DNA of 64,000 bases from Bradysia coprophila (GCF_014529535.1 NW_023503442.1:434001-498000); one strand, 5' to 3'. Counted from the first letter of the stretch, positions 45,937 to 57,959 are shown. The notes: generated by a model from the sequence alone, not told the origin. Made by a program: numbers and translations.

Positions 45937-47551
45937 GACAAAATAACTCCGGACAAAATAACTCCGGACAAAATAACCCGGACAAAATAAATCCCGGACA
46001 AAATATCCCCCCGCAAAGTTTATGTTGACTTGCAAGGGGGGATACTCCCCCTTGGCCCCCCTCAACGGGGGCTGCCGCCCCTCGACCCCGCTTTTTTTCA
46101 TCATTCTTCACGTGATGATTAGGATTTTTTACTCATGTGTATTGACTGAATTCCAGTACAATGTAGTCACAATTATAGTCGATCTGAATTCGCTCGATAT
46201 ACTCGAGAAAAGTCCATATACTCGTAAAAAGTCGAGAAATACTCGACATACTCGAATGTAGTCCAGATATCTTATATCTTGACTATATATACTCGAATAT
46301 TGTCGATGTCCTAGAATATTGTGGATGTCCTCGAATATTGTCGATGTCCTAGAATATTGTCGGTGTGCTCGAATATTGTCGATGTCCTCGAATATTATCG
46401 ATGTCATCGAATATTGCCGATGTCCTCGAATATTGCCGATGTCTTCGAATATTGCCGATGTCCTCGAATATTGTCGATGTCTTCAAATATAAACGATGTC
46501 TTCAAATATTGTCGATGTCATCGAATATTGTCAATGTCCTAGAATATTGTCGATGGCATCGAATATTGTCAATGTCCTAGAATATTGTCGATGTCCTCGA
46601 ATATAGTCGAGATATACTCGAATATAGTCGAGAGACACTCGAATATAGTCGAGAGACACTCGAATATAGTCGAGAGACACTCGAATATAGTCGAGAGACA
46701 CTCGAATATAGTCGAGAGACACTCGAATATAGTCGAGAGACACTCGAATATAGTCGAGAGACACTCGAATATAGTCGAGAGACACTCGAATATAGTCGAG
46801 AGACACTCGAATATAGTCGAGAGACACTCGAATATAGTCGAGAGACACTCGAATATAGTCGAGAGACACTCGAATATAGTCGAGAGACACTCGAATATAG
46901 TCGAGAGACACTCGAATATAGTCGAGAGACACTCGAATATAGTCGAGAGACACTTGAATAAAGTCGAGATTTATTCGAATATATTCCAGATATACTCTAA
47001 TATAGGCGATATACTCGATTATAGTCGATGTCATATAATATAGTGGATGTCCTCGAATATAGTCGACGTCCTCGCAAAAAGTCTATGTATTTGAATATTA
47101 TCGATGTCCAAGAATATTGTCGATGTCCTCAAATATAGCCGGCATCCTCGAATGTAGTCGATGTCATCGAATAAAGTTGATGTTCTCGAAATATAGTCGA
47201 TGTCATCGAATAAAGTCGATGTTCTCGAATAGGCGATGTTATACGTACTCGAAAATATACTCGAGCATACTCAGTATACTCGAATATGGTCGGAGATATA
47301 TAATAGATCTGTGAAAGAGTTATGTACAATAGTGGTTGGAGTAAATAACATAAAAAGATTCTAAAATTTTTGTTTTCTTATAATACGACTACTCATAGAT
47401 ATTCGGTGATTGGTATACTGACCCTACGCCATATATTCTGCTAGCGGGTGTTATTCACAATTTGTTTTTAAAATATGTGTTTCGTAGTTATTTTGTCCAG
47501 GGTTATTTGGTCCGGGGTTATTTTGTCCGAAAGTTATTTTGTCCGAACGCC
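45937..47551. mobile_element. Iteron/minisatellite element, copy 2, complete
   Basis: The left end has five repeats of GGACAAAATAACTCC (45937-46010). The right end has four inverted copies (TTATTTTGTCCGG type, 47484-47551). Next to the left end lies a GC-rich block with 'aacgggggctgccgcccctcg' and 'cattcttcacg'. The centre is the minisatellite below. Length is about 1.6 kb, with no coding region. Confidence 0.75.
46260..47300. repeat. TCGAATATAGTCGA minisatellite with a homogeneous 21-bp core
   Basis: Degenerate units ('tgtcctcgaatattgtcga') flank a block at 46605-46960 of about 16-17 nearly perfect 21-bp units, ACTCGAATATAGTCGAGAGA plus one base. CTCGA...TCGAG in each unit can form a hairpin. 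The unit is a multiple of three, giving false ORFs on both strands (SNIVERH and DYIRVSL). Confidence 0.92.
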
Positions 47552-47770
47552 CATTTTCATGCTTGTTATGGGAACCGAAAGTAAAAATGTCAATTTTGAA
47601 ATTGACGTTTTTTTTACTTCCGGTTCATACATAGCATGAAAAACTTGATACGTCACACGAAGGTGAACGATAAATAACTATTACACGTCACACGGACTGA
47701 ATGCCGAAAGTACTTTTCCGTGTGACGTATTGAGTTTTGAAGGCCTGCTAAGAGAATCGGAAGTAATGAG
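47552..47770. other. Short inverted repeat and LINE 5' border
   Basis: 'aagtaaaaatgtcaatttt' and 'gaaattgacg...tttacttccggtt' pair around 47600. The boundary of the LINE is not sharp. Confidence 0.4.
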
Positions 47771-50090
47771 TTGAATAGTGCTTTACAGAACATCGTACGA
47801 GAGTGTTCGTCGGTCTTGCAAATAAAATCGTCCCATCGGATCAAGAAGTCTCATATCACACGAGAACTCATCCTAGACATTAGAGAACGAGATCGACTGT
47901 ATACTTTGCATCGGCTGTATCCTAGCAATGATATCATTACCGCCCAGTATACCACAATTTTGGAACGGATCACTGTCAACAATGCAAGTCTAAAAGCAAG
48001 ATATGAGCAGGAGAGAATGGAGTCAGCAGCTGGTGATGCTCGTCGTACATGGAAACTGTATAAAGAAGTTATTTTCAATCAATATGGCGGAAGGTCTGAT
48101 GCAACCATAACTATGAACGGAGTACCGGTTGCAAACACAATTGCTTCTTGTAATGCCGTTAACGATCAGTTCTGTACTGCAGGTGAAAAACTGGCAACGT
48201 CCATCATCTCAATACATGGGTACGACACTTCCGACATTGACGTTCTGTATCCTGAGCACGCTGTGAACGACTGGAATTTTCACCATGTAACACCGGATGA
48301 CGTAATCTCTGCTATTTCCAGCCTCCCAAATAAGAGATCAACCAGCTTCGACAAAGTCCCGGTACAGTTACTGAAGTCAACAATGGTTTTTCTCGCATTG
48401 ACAATCGCTACCTGTTTCAACTCTATGATTGACTCAATGCGTTTTCCGGAAGAACTTCTTAAAGGACGACTCAAATTGATTCACAAGGCTGGTGATTGTG
48501 ACATTGATAATTTTCACTCTCCTTCCAGCACTTTCCAGAGTTTTTGAGGAGTTATTGCTGCGACAGCTGTATGCCTACTTGGAAAGTTTAGGCCTGTTTG
48601 TGGGAAATCAGTTTGGGTTCCTCAAAAACTCGTGTTGTCAGACTGCTGCGCTACAGCTTGTCGATTTTATCAAATCGAATGTAACTCGCAAACACGTCGC
48701 TGTAATGTTTGTAGACCTCAGAAAAGCTTTCGACACCGTTGACCCCAAAAGGCTTGCCCGGAAACTTAGACGTCTTGGATTGTCCGAAAGAGCTGTGAAC
48801 CTGATGTTGAGCTATTTGTTAAATAGACAGACAGCGACGACCATCGGTGATATTACCAGCAACTTTCGTAAGATCATTGTGGGTGTAGCTCAAGGCTCAA
48901 AGCTTGGACCGCTGCACTTTATTGTGTACATAAACGATTTGCTGAATCTTGACTTCATGGGCCAACTCATTCTCTACGCAGACGATGCAGCATTAGCCTA
49001 CGCCACGGACTCGCCTGAACTTCTTCAATTTGCCATGCAACACGATGCAGAGCTACTCCACAAATGGCTCTGTCGTAATGTCTTATCCATCAACGCTGTT
49101 AAAACATGTTACGTGACCTTCGGACGAGCCAGAAACTATGATCTGAATGTCATCGTTGACGGAGTGTCGATAAGTCGGTTGCGGAAATACAAATATCTCG
49201 GCCTGGTCATCGATGAAGATCTATCATTTCGTGATCACGTTGACCATGTGAAAAAGCAAATTACTCCGTTCATTTCACTGATGTGGCGCAAAGGGAGATA
49301 TGTTCCGGTTGAAAAGAGAAAGCAGCTCTACTTCGCATACGTCCAAAGCCACCTTACCTATATGATGCCAATTTACGGAGAATGCCCAAAGTATAAGCTA
49401 GCCGAACTGCAAGTGACTCAAAACCGTTGCATTAAAGCAATGTACCGCCTGGACAGATATACGCATACATCTTACTTGTACAGCACTAGTCTTGTTCCAG
49501 TGACCCTTCTCGCTAAATCGGAAAGAATAACATTTGTACGGAAGCTAATCTGCAATCTCACGAAAAACAATTTCAACTTCGTCACGAACGGCGATGTTCA
49601 CAACCGCACCACTAGACGAAATTCGAGAGTTCATGTTTACAATCCTAATTCCACCAGGTCAACGGCTCTTAATTCGACAAATGCAGCACTTGCTACAGCA
49701 ATTGCTGAATACAATGATATTGACAGATCCACAAGACATTTAAACAGCTTTAGGACTTTTAAGTTCAAGGTGAAACTGAAAATTTTGCAAAGCACTGACG
49801 TTTTCCATGTGATATCTCCGTACTGTTTTATAAATTGAATTAAATTAAGTTGAGTGAACTAAATCAAGTGAACGGTCGGTCTTCCTAGTCATTTTTTGTT
49901 TATGATTTATATTTTGACGAAGTCATTATGACTGTGATTTATTTTAAGAATTTTATTTTTGTCCCAGCTATTTGGTAATTTAAATTTTATTTTTTATATG
50001 TAAATTTTACCCTAAATGTGCTATACATTGTATTCCGCACGGCATAGTCTAAGAAATGATAACTGAATAAATTTATTAAAAAAAAAAAAA
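47771..50090 (+). pseudogene. CR1/L2-like LINE, nearly full RT with 3' UTR and poly(A)
   Basis: The N-terminal part (47771-48540) includes the RT lead-in LKGRLKLIHKAGD. A deletion of about ten bases at 48515-48525, where family members read 'FRPISLLP', shifts the frame. It then continues to 49838: VAVMFVDLRKAFDTVDP, VGVAQGSKLGPLHFIVYINDL, LILYADDAALAYA (catalytic DD intact), KYKYLGLVIDEDL and the C-terminal FKFKVKLK. A 240-bp 3' UTR ends with 'gaataaatttatt' and poly(A) at 50078-50090. The 5' endonuclease domain is not seen. It is the sibling of the 8150-9496 copy. Confidence 0.88.
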
Positions 50091-50091
50091 C

Positions 50092-50950
50092 ATGTCCATT
50101 TCGAGGGTCGAAAGTTTACTTTTGAAGCAAAAGCACAATATATTGTTTTGTTGGTCTCATTTTAGATTCAAACATGTTCGGGTCTTAAAATTTATTACCG
50201 AGATCTGCAGATTTTCCATACATTTAAGTGCCTTTAAAGCAAGACTGTAATGTTTGGTATACTTAAATCGCTTTATCATGAAAGGACGCTAGTTTGACTT
50301 CCCTAAAAAAGAAAAAAGAACAACCAACGGGAGAACTAAGGATGGACGCACCGACTACTTCAGCAAATAAATCGTTCTGAAATAATAACACAACTTTAAA
50401 TCAATTATTTTTTCAAAACCTTTTATTTAAATTCAAGAAAACACACAACTTAAAATCAAATATAATTATTGAAATTAAATTAATACTCGATTAAATCATG
50501 TTAGTAAGCGGGCGTGACGTAAGTCCACTACTAAAAATGTTTTACAGCAACTTTTTGACTTCTCCCCCTTGGCTCCAATGGCTTCTAAACTACTATATCT
50601 GGAATCTAGGAATCTATACGAGTTCAACGAGATATCACACGTTACTGCAGCTTCAAAATTGGCCGAGATATTGAACTTCGAAATATTGACCGAAATATTG
50701 AGTTGGAAAAAACCCATATCTTGGGAGCTGGAGCTCCTTAAAGTCTCCATACAAATGTCATATAAAAGCCAATTTGTATGTGTGTGTGTGTGTGTTGTAT
50801 ATTTTGTTGCATGATATGGATGGTAATGTGGTCAATGGTGTATAATGTTGCGAGTAAAAATAAAAGTCTAAAAAGCTCGAAAAGAGAAGTCTCACAGTCT
50901 CATATCCTTTGTATTATGAGACGTGAGACGTCTCTTTTCGAGCTTTTGAG
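50092..50950. other. Unassigned stretch with (TG)n and a hairpin
   Basis: A (tg) run lies at 50776-50794. At 50872-50946 'aaaagctcgaaaagagaagtc' pairs with 'gacgtctcttttcgagctttt'; it shares 'gacgtctcttttcga' with the minisatellite border at 32887. No gene recognised. Confidence 0.5.
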
Positions 50951-50957
50951 ACTTTTA

Positions 50958-52801
50958 TTAGCCCCGTACGAAGTACTGGGGGCTTATAAGATTAATATGC
51001 CGTTTGTAACACGTCGAATTGGAAGCAGACAGTAAGGGCAAAGCATTTGGTTATGTTCATAGATAACGAATCCGCAATAAAAAAAATGTCCGTCTGTCCG
51101 TGACCCCTCTAGCTTGAGCAAATCACAACCTTTTTTCAAAATTCTTTTTTTCCCCGATTGGTATCGACAAAAGTAAGGTCAAGTTCGAAAATGGGCATGG
51201 TAGGGTCGGCCCTTCCAGAGCTAGGGCCCTATAGGTGTTTTTCAGTCTTTCGACTATATCTACCGAAATACGCACGCAATAGCTGCTTGTGATATATCAA
51301 ATGAAAGGTATTGACGAGTAGAACAAAGTTGCTGAACATTGTTTTTGTGTAGGATGCAACGCGAGCTTGTTGGGAGGGCTCAAAGGTCGTTACTCGGCCC
51401 TAAGTGTTTTTTCCACATAAATCGAGGAAATCTCATCCGATTTTGCCAGATTTAGTTTTTTATGGAAGGTAATTGAATACCGAAAAGAACGTGTCGAAAA
51501 AAGTTTCAAATTTGGGCCCTTGGACTAAGGCCGCTACTCGGCCCTAAGTGTTTTTTGCACATAAATCGAGTAAATCTCATCCGATTTTGCTAGATTTTGC
51601 TTAATTTGAGAGATAATTGAATGCCGAATAGAATGATGGCAAAAAAAGTTTCAAATTTGGGCCCTTGGACTAAGGCCGCTACTCCGCCCTAAGTGTTTTT
51701 TGCACATAAATCGAGTAAATCTCATCCGATTTTGCTAGATTTTGTTTCATTTGAGAGATAATTGAATGCCGAATAGAATGATGGCAAAAAAAGTTTCAAA
51801 TTTGGGCCCTTGGACTAAGGCCGCTACTCGGCCCTAAGTGTTTTTTGCACATAAATCGAGTAAATCTCATCCGATTTTGCTAGATTTGGTTTTTTATGGA
51901 AGGTAATTGAATACCGAAAAGAACGTGGCGAAAAAAGTTTCAAATTTGGGCCCTTGGACTAAGGCCGCTACTCGGCCCTAAGTGTTTTTTGCACATAAAT
52001 CGAGTAAATCTCATCCGATTTTGCTAGATTTGGTTTTTTATGGAAGATAATTGAATACCGAAAAGAACGTGTCGAAGAAAGTTTCAAATTTGGGCCCTTG
52101 GACTAAGGCCGCTACTCGGCCCTAAGTGTTTTTTGCAAAATCGAGTAAATCTCATCCGATTTTGCTAGATTTTATTTCATTTGAGAGATAATTGAATGCC
52201 GAATAGAATGATGGCAAAAAAAGTTTCAAATTTGGGCCCTTGGACTAAGGTCGCTACTCGGCCCTAAGTGTTTTTTGCTCATAAATCGAGTAAATCTCAT
52301 CCGATTTTGCTAGATTTGGTTTTTTATGGAAGGTAATTGAATACCGAAAAGAACGTGGCAAAAAAAGTTTCAAATTTGGGCCCTTGGACTAAGGCCGCTA
52401 CTCGGCCCTAAGTGTTTTTTGCAGATAAATCGAGTAAATCTCATCCGATTTTGCAAGTTTTTGTTTCATTTGAGAGATAATTGAATACCCAATAAAAAGT
52501 TGGCAAAAAATTTTGGGTTTCTAAAATAATATCGTAAATTGTTGGTTTTATTTGAGAGGTACTTCGTACGGGCTTTCGTAATTGCGCTATGCGCAATTTT
52601 AAAAATGAACACTTTCAGTAAATTTGACCATGCCCAACTTGACTTGCATTTTGGTAACAGACGCATTAGAGGGTTGTAGACGTATTAGGGTTCCGGGCGT
52701 ATTACGGCTACGGACGTATTATAGTTACGGACGAAATAGGATTACGAGTCGTACGGGGCTAAGTCGTAGCAAACGCTCCGACTGCTCTGATGCCTTGTTT
52801 T
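50958..52801 (+). mobile_element. Family A element with seven tandem units
   Basis: Left end AGCCCCGTACGAAGTACTGG; then about seven ~145-bp units, each with 'ggcccttggactaaggccgc' and 'cataaatcgagtaaatctc', alternating between two sub-types ('tttatggaaggtaattg' and 'catttgagagataattg'). The right end has the hairpin 'attgcgctatgcgcaat', five 17-bp iterons of the 'gacgtattagggttccg' type, 'gtacggggctaag' and the extension to 'gatgccttgttttt'. Confidence 0.88.
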
Positions 52802-52834
52802 TACTAGGGGTGGGGGTGGCACTACCTAACTTCC

Positions 52835-52950
52835 ATCGGATTTTTTGATGGATTTGGGTTATTTTCGATATAAATGAGGTGTTCCAAGGTTGGTTCCTAA
52901 ATTTTGGCATGACAAATGATTCCTCTGGCACGTCCTAACTTCCATCGTTT
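52835..52950. repeat. ~117-bp tandem repeat, unit split from 54066-54300
   Basis: 'ttttcgatataaatgaggtgttcc' and 'ggcatgacaaatgattcctctggca' recur twice at 54066-54300. The family A copy at 52953-54072 is inserted within this array. Confidence 0.8.
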
Positions 52951-52952
52951 TT

Positions 52953-54072
52953 AGCCCCGTACGAAGTACTGGGGGCTTATAAGATTAATATGCCGTTTGT
53001 AACACGTCGAATTGGAAGCAGACAGTAAGGGCAAAGCATTTGGTTATGTTCATAGATAACGAATCCGCAATAAAAAAAATGTCCGTCTGTCCGTGACCCC
53101 TCTAGCTTGAGCAAATCACAACCTTTTTTCAAAATTCTTTTTTTTCCCGATTGGTATCGACAAAAGTAAGGTCAAGTTCGAAAATGGGTATGGTAGGGTC
53201 GGCCCTTCCAGAGCTAGGGCCCTATAGGTGTTTTTCAGTCTTTCGACTATATCTACCGAAATACGCACGCAATAGCTGCTTGTGATATATCAAATGAAAG
53301 GTATTGACGAGTAGAACAAAGTTGCTGAACATTGTTTTTGTGTAGGATGCAACGCGAGCTTGTTGGGAGGGCTCAAAGGTCGTTACTCGGCCCTAAGTGT
53401 TTTTTGCACATAAATCGAGTAAATCTCATTCGATTTTGCTAGATTTAGTTTTTTATGGAAGGTAATTGAATACCGAAAAGAACGTGACGAAAAAAGTTTC
53501 AAATTAGGGCCCTTGGACTAAGGCCGCTACTCGGCCCTAAGTGTTTTTTGCTCATAAATCGAGTAAATCTCATCCGATTTTGCTAGTTTTTGTTTCATTT
53601 GAGAGATAATTGAATGCCGAATAGAATAATGGCGAAAAAAGTTTCAAATTTGGGCCCTTGGACTAAGGCCGCTACTCGGCCCTAAGTGTTTTTTGCACAT
53701 AAATCGAGTAAATCTCATCCGATTTTGCTAGTTTTTGTTTCATTTGAGAGGTAATTGAATACCCAATGGAAAGTTGGCAAAAAATTTTGGGTTTCTAAAA
53801 TAATGTCGTAAATTGTTGGTTTTATTTGAAAGGTACTTCGTACGGGCTTTCGTAATTGCGCTATGCGCAATTTTAAAAATGAACAGTTTCAGTAAATTTG
53901 ACAATGCCCAACTTGACTTGCATTTTGGTAACAGACGCATTAGAGGGTTGTAGACGTATTAGGGTTCCGGGCTTATTAGTGCTACGGACGTATTATGGTT
54001 GCGGACGAAATAGGATTACGGGTTGTACGGGGCTAAGACGCAGCAAACGCTCCGACTGTTTTGATGCCTTGT
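52953..54072 (+). mobile_element. Family A element with three tandem units
   Basis: Same ends and internal order as 50958-52801 and about 98% identical in the left 400 bp, but with three ~145-bp units instead of seven. The empty site can be read at 54168-54190 ('ccatcggtttttttgatgg'). Confidence 0.88.
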
Positions 54073-54300
54073 TTTTTATGGATTGTGTTATTTTCGATAT
54101 AAGTGAGGTATTCCAAAGTTGGTTCCTAAATTTTGGCATGACAGATAATTCCTCTGGCACTGCCTAACTTCCATCGGTTTTTTTGATGGATTTGTGTTAT
54201 TTTCGATATAAGTGAGGTGTTCCAAAGTTGGTTCCTAAATTTTGGCATGACAGATGATTCATCTGGCACGTCCTAACTTCCATCGGATTTTTTGATTGAT
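54066..54300. repeat. ~117-bp tandem repeat, two units
   Basis: Two copies of 'gtgttattttcgatataagtgagg...ggcatgacagat' end to end, continuing the unit at 52835-52950. Confidence 0.8.
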
Positions 54301-54520
54301 TTGTCTTTTGAGGGGTTGCCTCAAATTCTCGTTGTTAAAATTTTCTTGGTTGAAGTTGGTTACGTTAAGCGCAGAATGCGTCACCAAAACTGATATCAAA
54401 TTTTTTGGAAGTTTAATTTAGAGGACTAGCGTCACCTCTTCCTCTTTTGAGGTTTTTGTGGAATAAAAAAACTACGCTCATTTTCGGCATTTATTCATCA
54501 CAATTGTCAATTTCATTTTT

Positions 54521-56450
54521 TTAGTCTGTACAATTTTTGCGAATCAACTCGTTCGCTTCATTACGAGACTGTATTTCAAAACTGTAATTCTCACTTATGC
54601 AACCGTTATTTTCCAGTCCGAGTAAGGAGAGCTGTGGCATGGTGTCTAAGTTAATTTTAATTTTTTTGATTTTATTGTCAGTTAGATCAATTCCCATTAA
54701 TTTTGCATTGTTACGGAACAGGCCCGATGGCAGATACTCAATTTGGTTTCCAGACAGATGAAGTTGTTCGAGATTCGTGAGTCCAAAGAAAAGATCTTCG
54801 TGGACTTCTTTCAAGAAATTAAAGTTTAGATCCAGACCCGTTACTTTTTCATTGTTGCGAAAGATGTTCGCTGGCAGAACTTCGAAGTAATTTTGGCTTA
54901 ACATAAGAACTTTGACATTTCGAAGTCTTTCGAAGATTTCGGCCGGTAAGTTTCTTACTCTAGTATATTGTATCCGGAGTTCTTTGAGGTTACCGAGCTC
55001 TTTGAAAATTTCGGCATGTAACACTTCCAACACATACAAACGGAGACTAAGAGCTTGCAGATTCTTTAAATCGAAAAAAAAGTCGGCATCAAATTTCACC
55101 AAATCAAGAGTTGTCAAAAATAACACTGAAATTTTCGTAAAAGGAGACAGTCTGGCTCTCTCAATGTATGCAAGGCTGTCCAAACGAAGCGTGTCCAAAT
55201 TTATAAATTTGTCGGCCGCACTTGACACATCAGGTAAGCCACCCGACACATTTATAAGTAGAGTTGTAACATTAGTTAAATACAAAGTGTCGTCAAAAAT
55301 TATTTTGCATTTTAGTTCCTCCTCTTCTTTGCGAAGAGATATTGTGCATGTGGGGAAGTTGTTTTCATTCCTGTAACTGTTATGAGAAAAATTGACTGAC
55401 CAATCATTGTCAATTGACGCCTAAGTTAATTAACTTACTCCCATGTACATGTCCGATGTGTTTCACATCTGACCGTCTCCCTGATCCATGGTAAATACTG
55501 TGCAACGTCTGTGAAAAGTGCATACTGCATCGGATCGCACTCCACTTGGTTAGTGGTTCGGTTAATTTTGCTTGCGCCCACTGACACAATTCCCCGAATG
55601 TAATACTTTCCATCTTCCTCGAACGTCATCGATCCACCGCTGTCGCCTGTGCAGACACTCGTGCCTGGATGTAACGCGCAAAATAATTAACTGACGTAAG
55701 GTCGCTAAATTTTGAGTAAATTTTAAACGAACCGTTTCGAGTACCGGCACAGAAATTTGCACCGGTTAAGTACCGTCCAAACAAGTCACGATTGCTTTCA
55801 AGACAGGTAAAGTGTGGTACCACTGGAAACTTTGCCTCTTGAAGTACGTTCGATGTTACACCCTTTTCTGTAAGTCCCCAGCCAACAACTGTACCGGATT
55901 GACCAATCACTTTGGATAAATTAATTTCATATGGCTGCCACACGCATACCGGTTGTACGTAACTGTTGAAAATGGCATCACTTGCAAGTGTAACAATTGC
56001 AATGTCATGTGCAAAGTTATCTGGATTGAAGTCTGGATGCGTAAGTATAGCGAAAACCTGCGTATGTACAAATGTATCAGCTCATTTCAAAACTATAGCC
56101 GAAACAGTAAGGAATGGTACCTTCATCAATGGAGCACTGCTTGGACCTGCATCCAAGCGAAGTCGCCCCAATGAAACTAAAATTTGTTCAGTTTCAACCA
56201 TAACACAGTGCGCTGCTGTTAGAATAAACTGCACACTGACGACAGTTCCTCCGCACTTATATTCTGGTTCGTTCTCAATTAATTGATGATAGATGGCAGC
56301 GTGCCAGGGCCAACGGTGTGTGTCGTGTCCATTTGTTATCTGTGGGTACAGAGTAGTTTGAAGTTCACCGCAAGCTGCGATTTCCCTTCGGTCATCGATT
56401 TGTATGAGAATAGAGAAAAGAAAAATTGCCGCCCATGCATGCCATTCCAT
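54521..56450 (-). CDS. Secreted chymotrypsin-like serine protease fused to a leucine-rich-repeat domain
   Basis: Exons 56450-56121, 56057-55733, 55664-55439 and 55370-54521; introns 63, 68 and 68 bp, all GT-AG. The joined frame is 576 residues. Residues 1-26 are a signal peptide. The protease has LTAAHC (H81), HDIAI (D128) and CTGDSGGS (S227); the residue six before the Ser is Ser, as in chymotrypsin. The activation site reads YPQ/ITNG, without Arg or Lys. From residue ~294 the last exon encodes about eight 24-residue LRRs (LEQLHLSGNQIEYLPSGLF) and a C-terminal Cys pair. The GTAAGT donor at 55438 cuts the codon of Trp-Glu in phase 2 and the LRR exon continues in that phase. The LRR frame has no ATG before its upstream stop. 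Alternative: the protease simply ends at the TAA inside intron 3. Confidence 0.8.
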
Positions 56451-56454
56451 TATT

Positions 56455-56750
56455 CCTTTTTAGGAGTGATGTCACTGTTATCTCTAGCAGAACAATGTGT
56501 CCCGATTCTAAAATTTTTGAAGGACTGACTTTGTTATCGGTGATCTAAGAGGTAGCTTTCATTTACCTTCAACAACTTATGATCCTCAGCGATCCTTAAC
56601 AATTGTGCTCTAATTCGATTGGGGCTCTGATGTAATGACAGTACTTTCGCACACAAAAACGGATGTTTCAGCAAAGAAAACTTTTCGGCTGACTTTTAGA
56701 CAATCCATTCACTAATGAATCGCAATCCAAAACTCGACTTCTTTGATTTT
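56455..56750. other. Upstream region of the protease gene
   Basis: Presumed promoter side of the minus-strand gene; no clear TATA box seen. Confidence 0.35.
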
Positions 56751-56756
56751 AACAAA

Positions 56757-57955
56757 AAATATAGCTAACGCCGACCCGCACGAAACACCTATTCGTATCA
56801 AAAGCCTTAAGTGTGAAACTCTTCATTTCTCTTGCTTCATACTCTTCTCCACTGAAAAGCTATTCGTCCTTTAAAATCGCTTACATTATCCACTCTTTGC
56901 CTTGTTATCATATACAAATAAATTGCCCGGGCCAACATAGACAGCCCCGTACGAAGTCAAATTTCATAAATTCCTATTTAAACAGCTATATTTACCTATA
57001 AATAAACATTTCACAGATGAATATGGTATTATATAGCTCAATATGCCTGTATATAGCTCAATATAGCTGTATATAGTTATAGATAGATGTCCATATATAT
57101 AATGCCTGAAACACCCCACACACATAACCAATTACTTCTGTGTCAACAGAAACTCTCTAGGTACAATTTTCCACACTTTATATCACTTTTACTAAAATCC
57201 AATATGGCCGCCGGCAGCCATTTTGTTATTAGACCGGAAATAGCACTGACACTTTACATTCGTTAATACCTTTCAAACAAAAAAAATCATGAAATTCGGT
57301 CAAAATTTAATCGAGATATTGACAAAATACTCCACGTTCACTGTACGGCTGAGTAGCCGGATAAGAGCTCACTCCAAGAGACCTAGCTCACGCTACGGTG
57401 AACCTAATTTCATAAACTTTTTTTTCCCTGATTGGTACCATACCTATCTAATAAAGCGAAAGTAGACGAAATATGTTCAAGTTTGGGCGCCCTACAAGCA
57501 AAAACTGCTTGGCGCCCTGTACCTAGTTCACACCAAGGGGTCTAACTCACGAGTCGGTCATCTGATTTCTATAAACTTTTTTTTTGTCGATCGGTATTGT
57601 AAATACCTTTTATTTGACGTATCACTTACAAGTGTAACGTTTAAATATCCGGAGATATCTTCGAAAAACCGTAAAGCACTTATTGGGCCCCAGCTCGGGA
57701 GGGGTCGATCCAAAATCACTCATCTTCGAACTTAGCCTGTCTTTTGACATTACCAAACGAAAAAAAAAGAATTTTCAAAATCGGATGCGTTTTACTCAAG
57801 TTAGAGAACCCACAGACAGACGGACATTTTTTTCGCTGATTTGGCATCTGTGGACAACCACAATAGGTTTCCCCTTACTCAGGGAGTCCAATTCGACGTG
57901 TTACAAACGTATGCGTAAAGCTAAAAGACCCCAGTACTTTCTACGGTTCTAAAAA
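56757..57955 (-). mobile_element. Family B element
   Basis: Plus-strand start 'aatatagctaacgccgacccgcacg', end 'ccagtactttctacggttct'. The interior matches 14033-15066 in reverse ('atttcacagatgaatatgg', 'tgcctgaaacaccccacacac') and 36001-36640. Confidence 0.78.
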
Positions 57956-57959
57956 ATCT

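Noticed and set aside
46531..47043. 150-170-codon open frames on both strands
   Set aside because: They are translations of a 21-bp minisatellite; unit length divisible by three and absence of stops explain them.
46260..47300. CRISPR-like array
   Set aside because: Units are contiguous with no unique spacers, in a eukaryotic context.
55420..55438. 18-bp intron (GTAAGT...CTTAG) at the protease-LRR junction
   Set aside because: Too short to be spliced; the 68-bp option matches the other introns in size and keeps frame.
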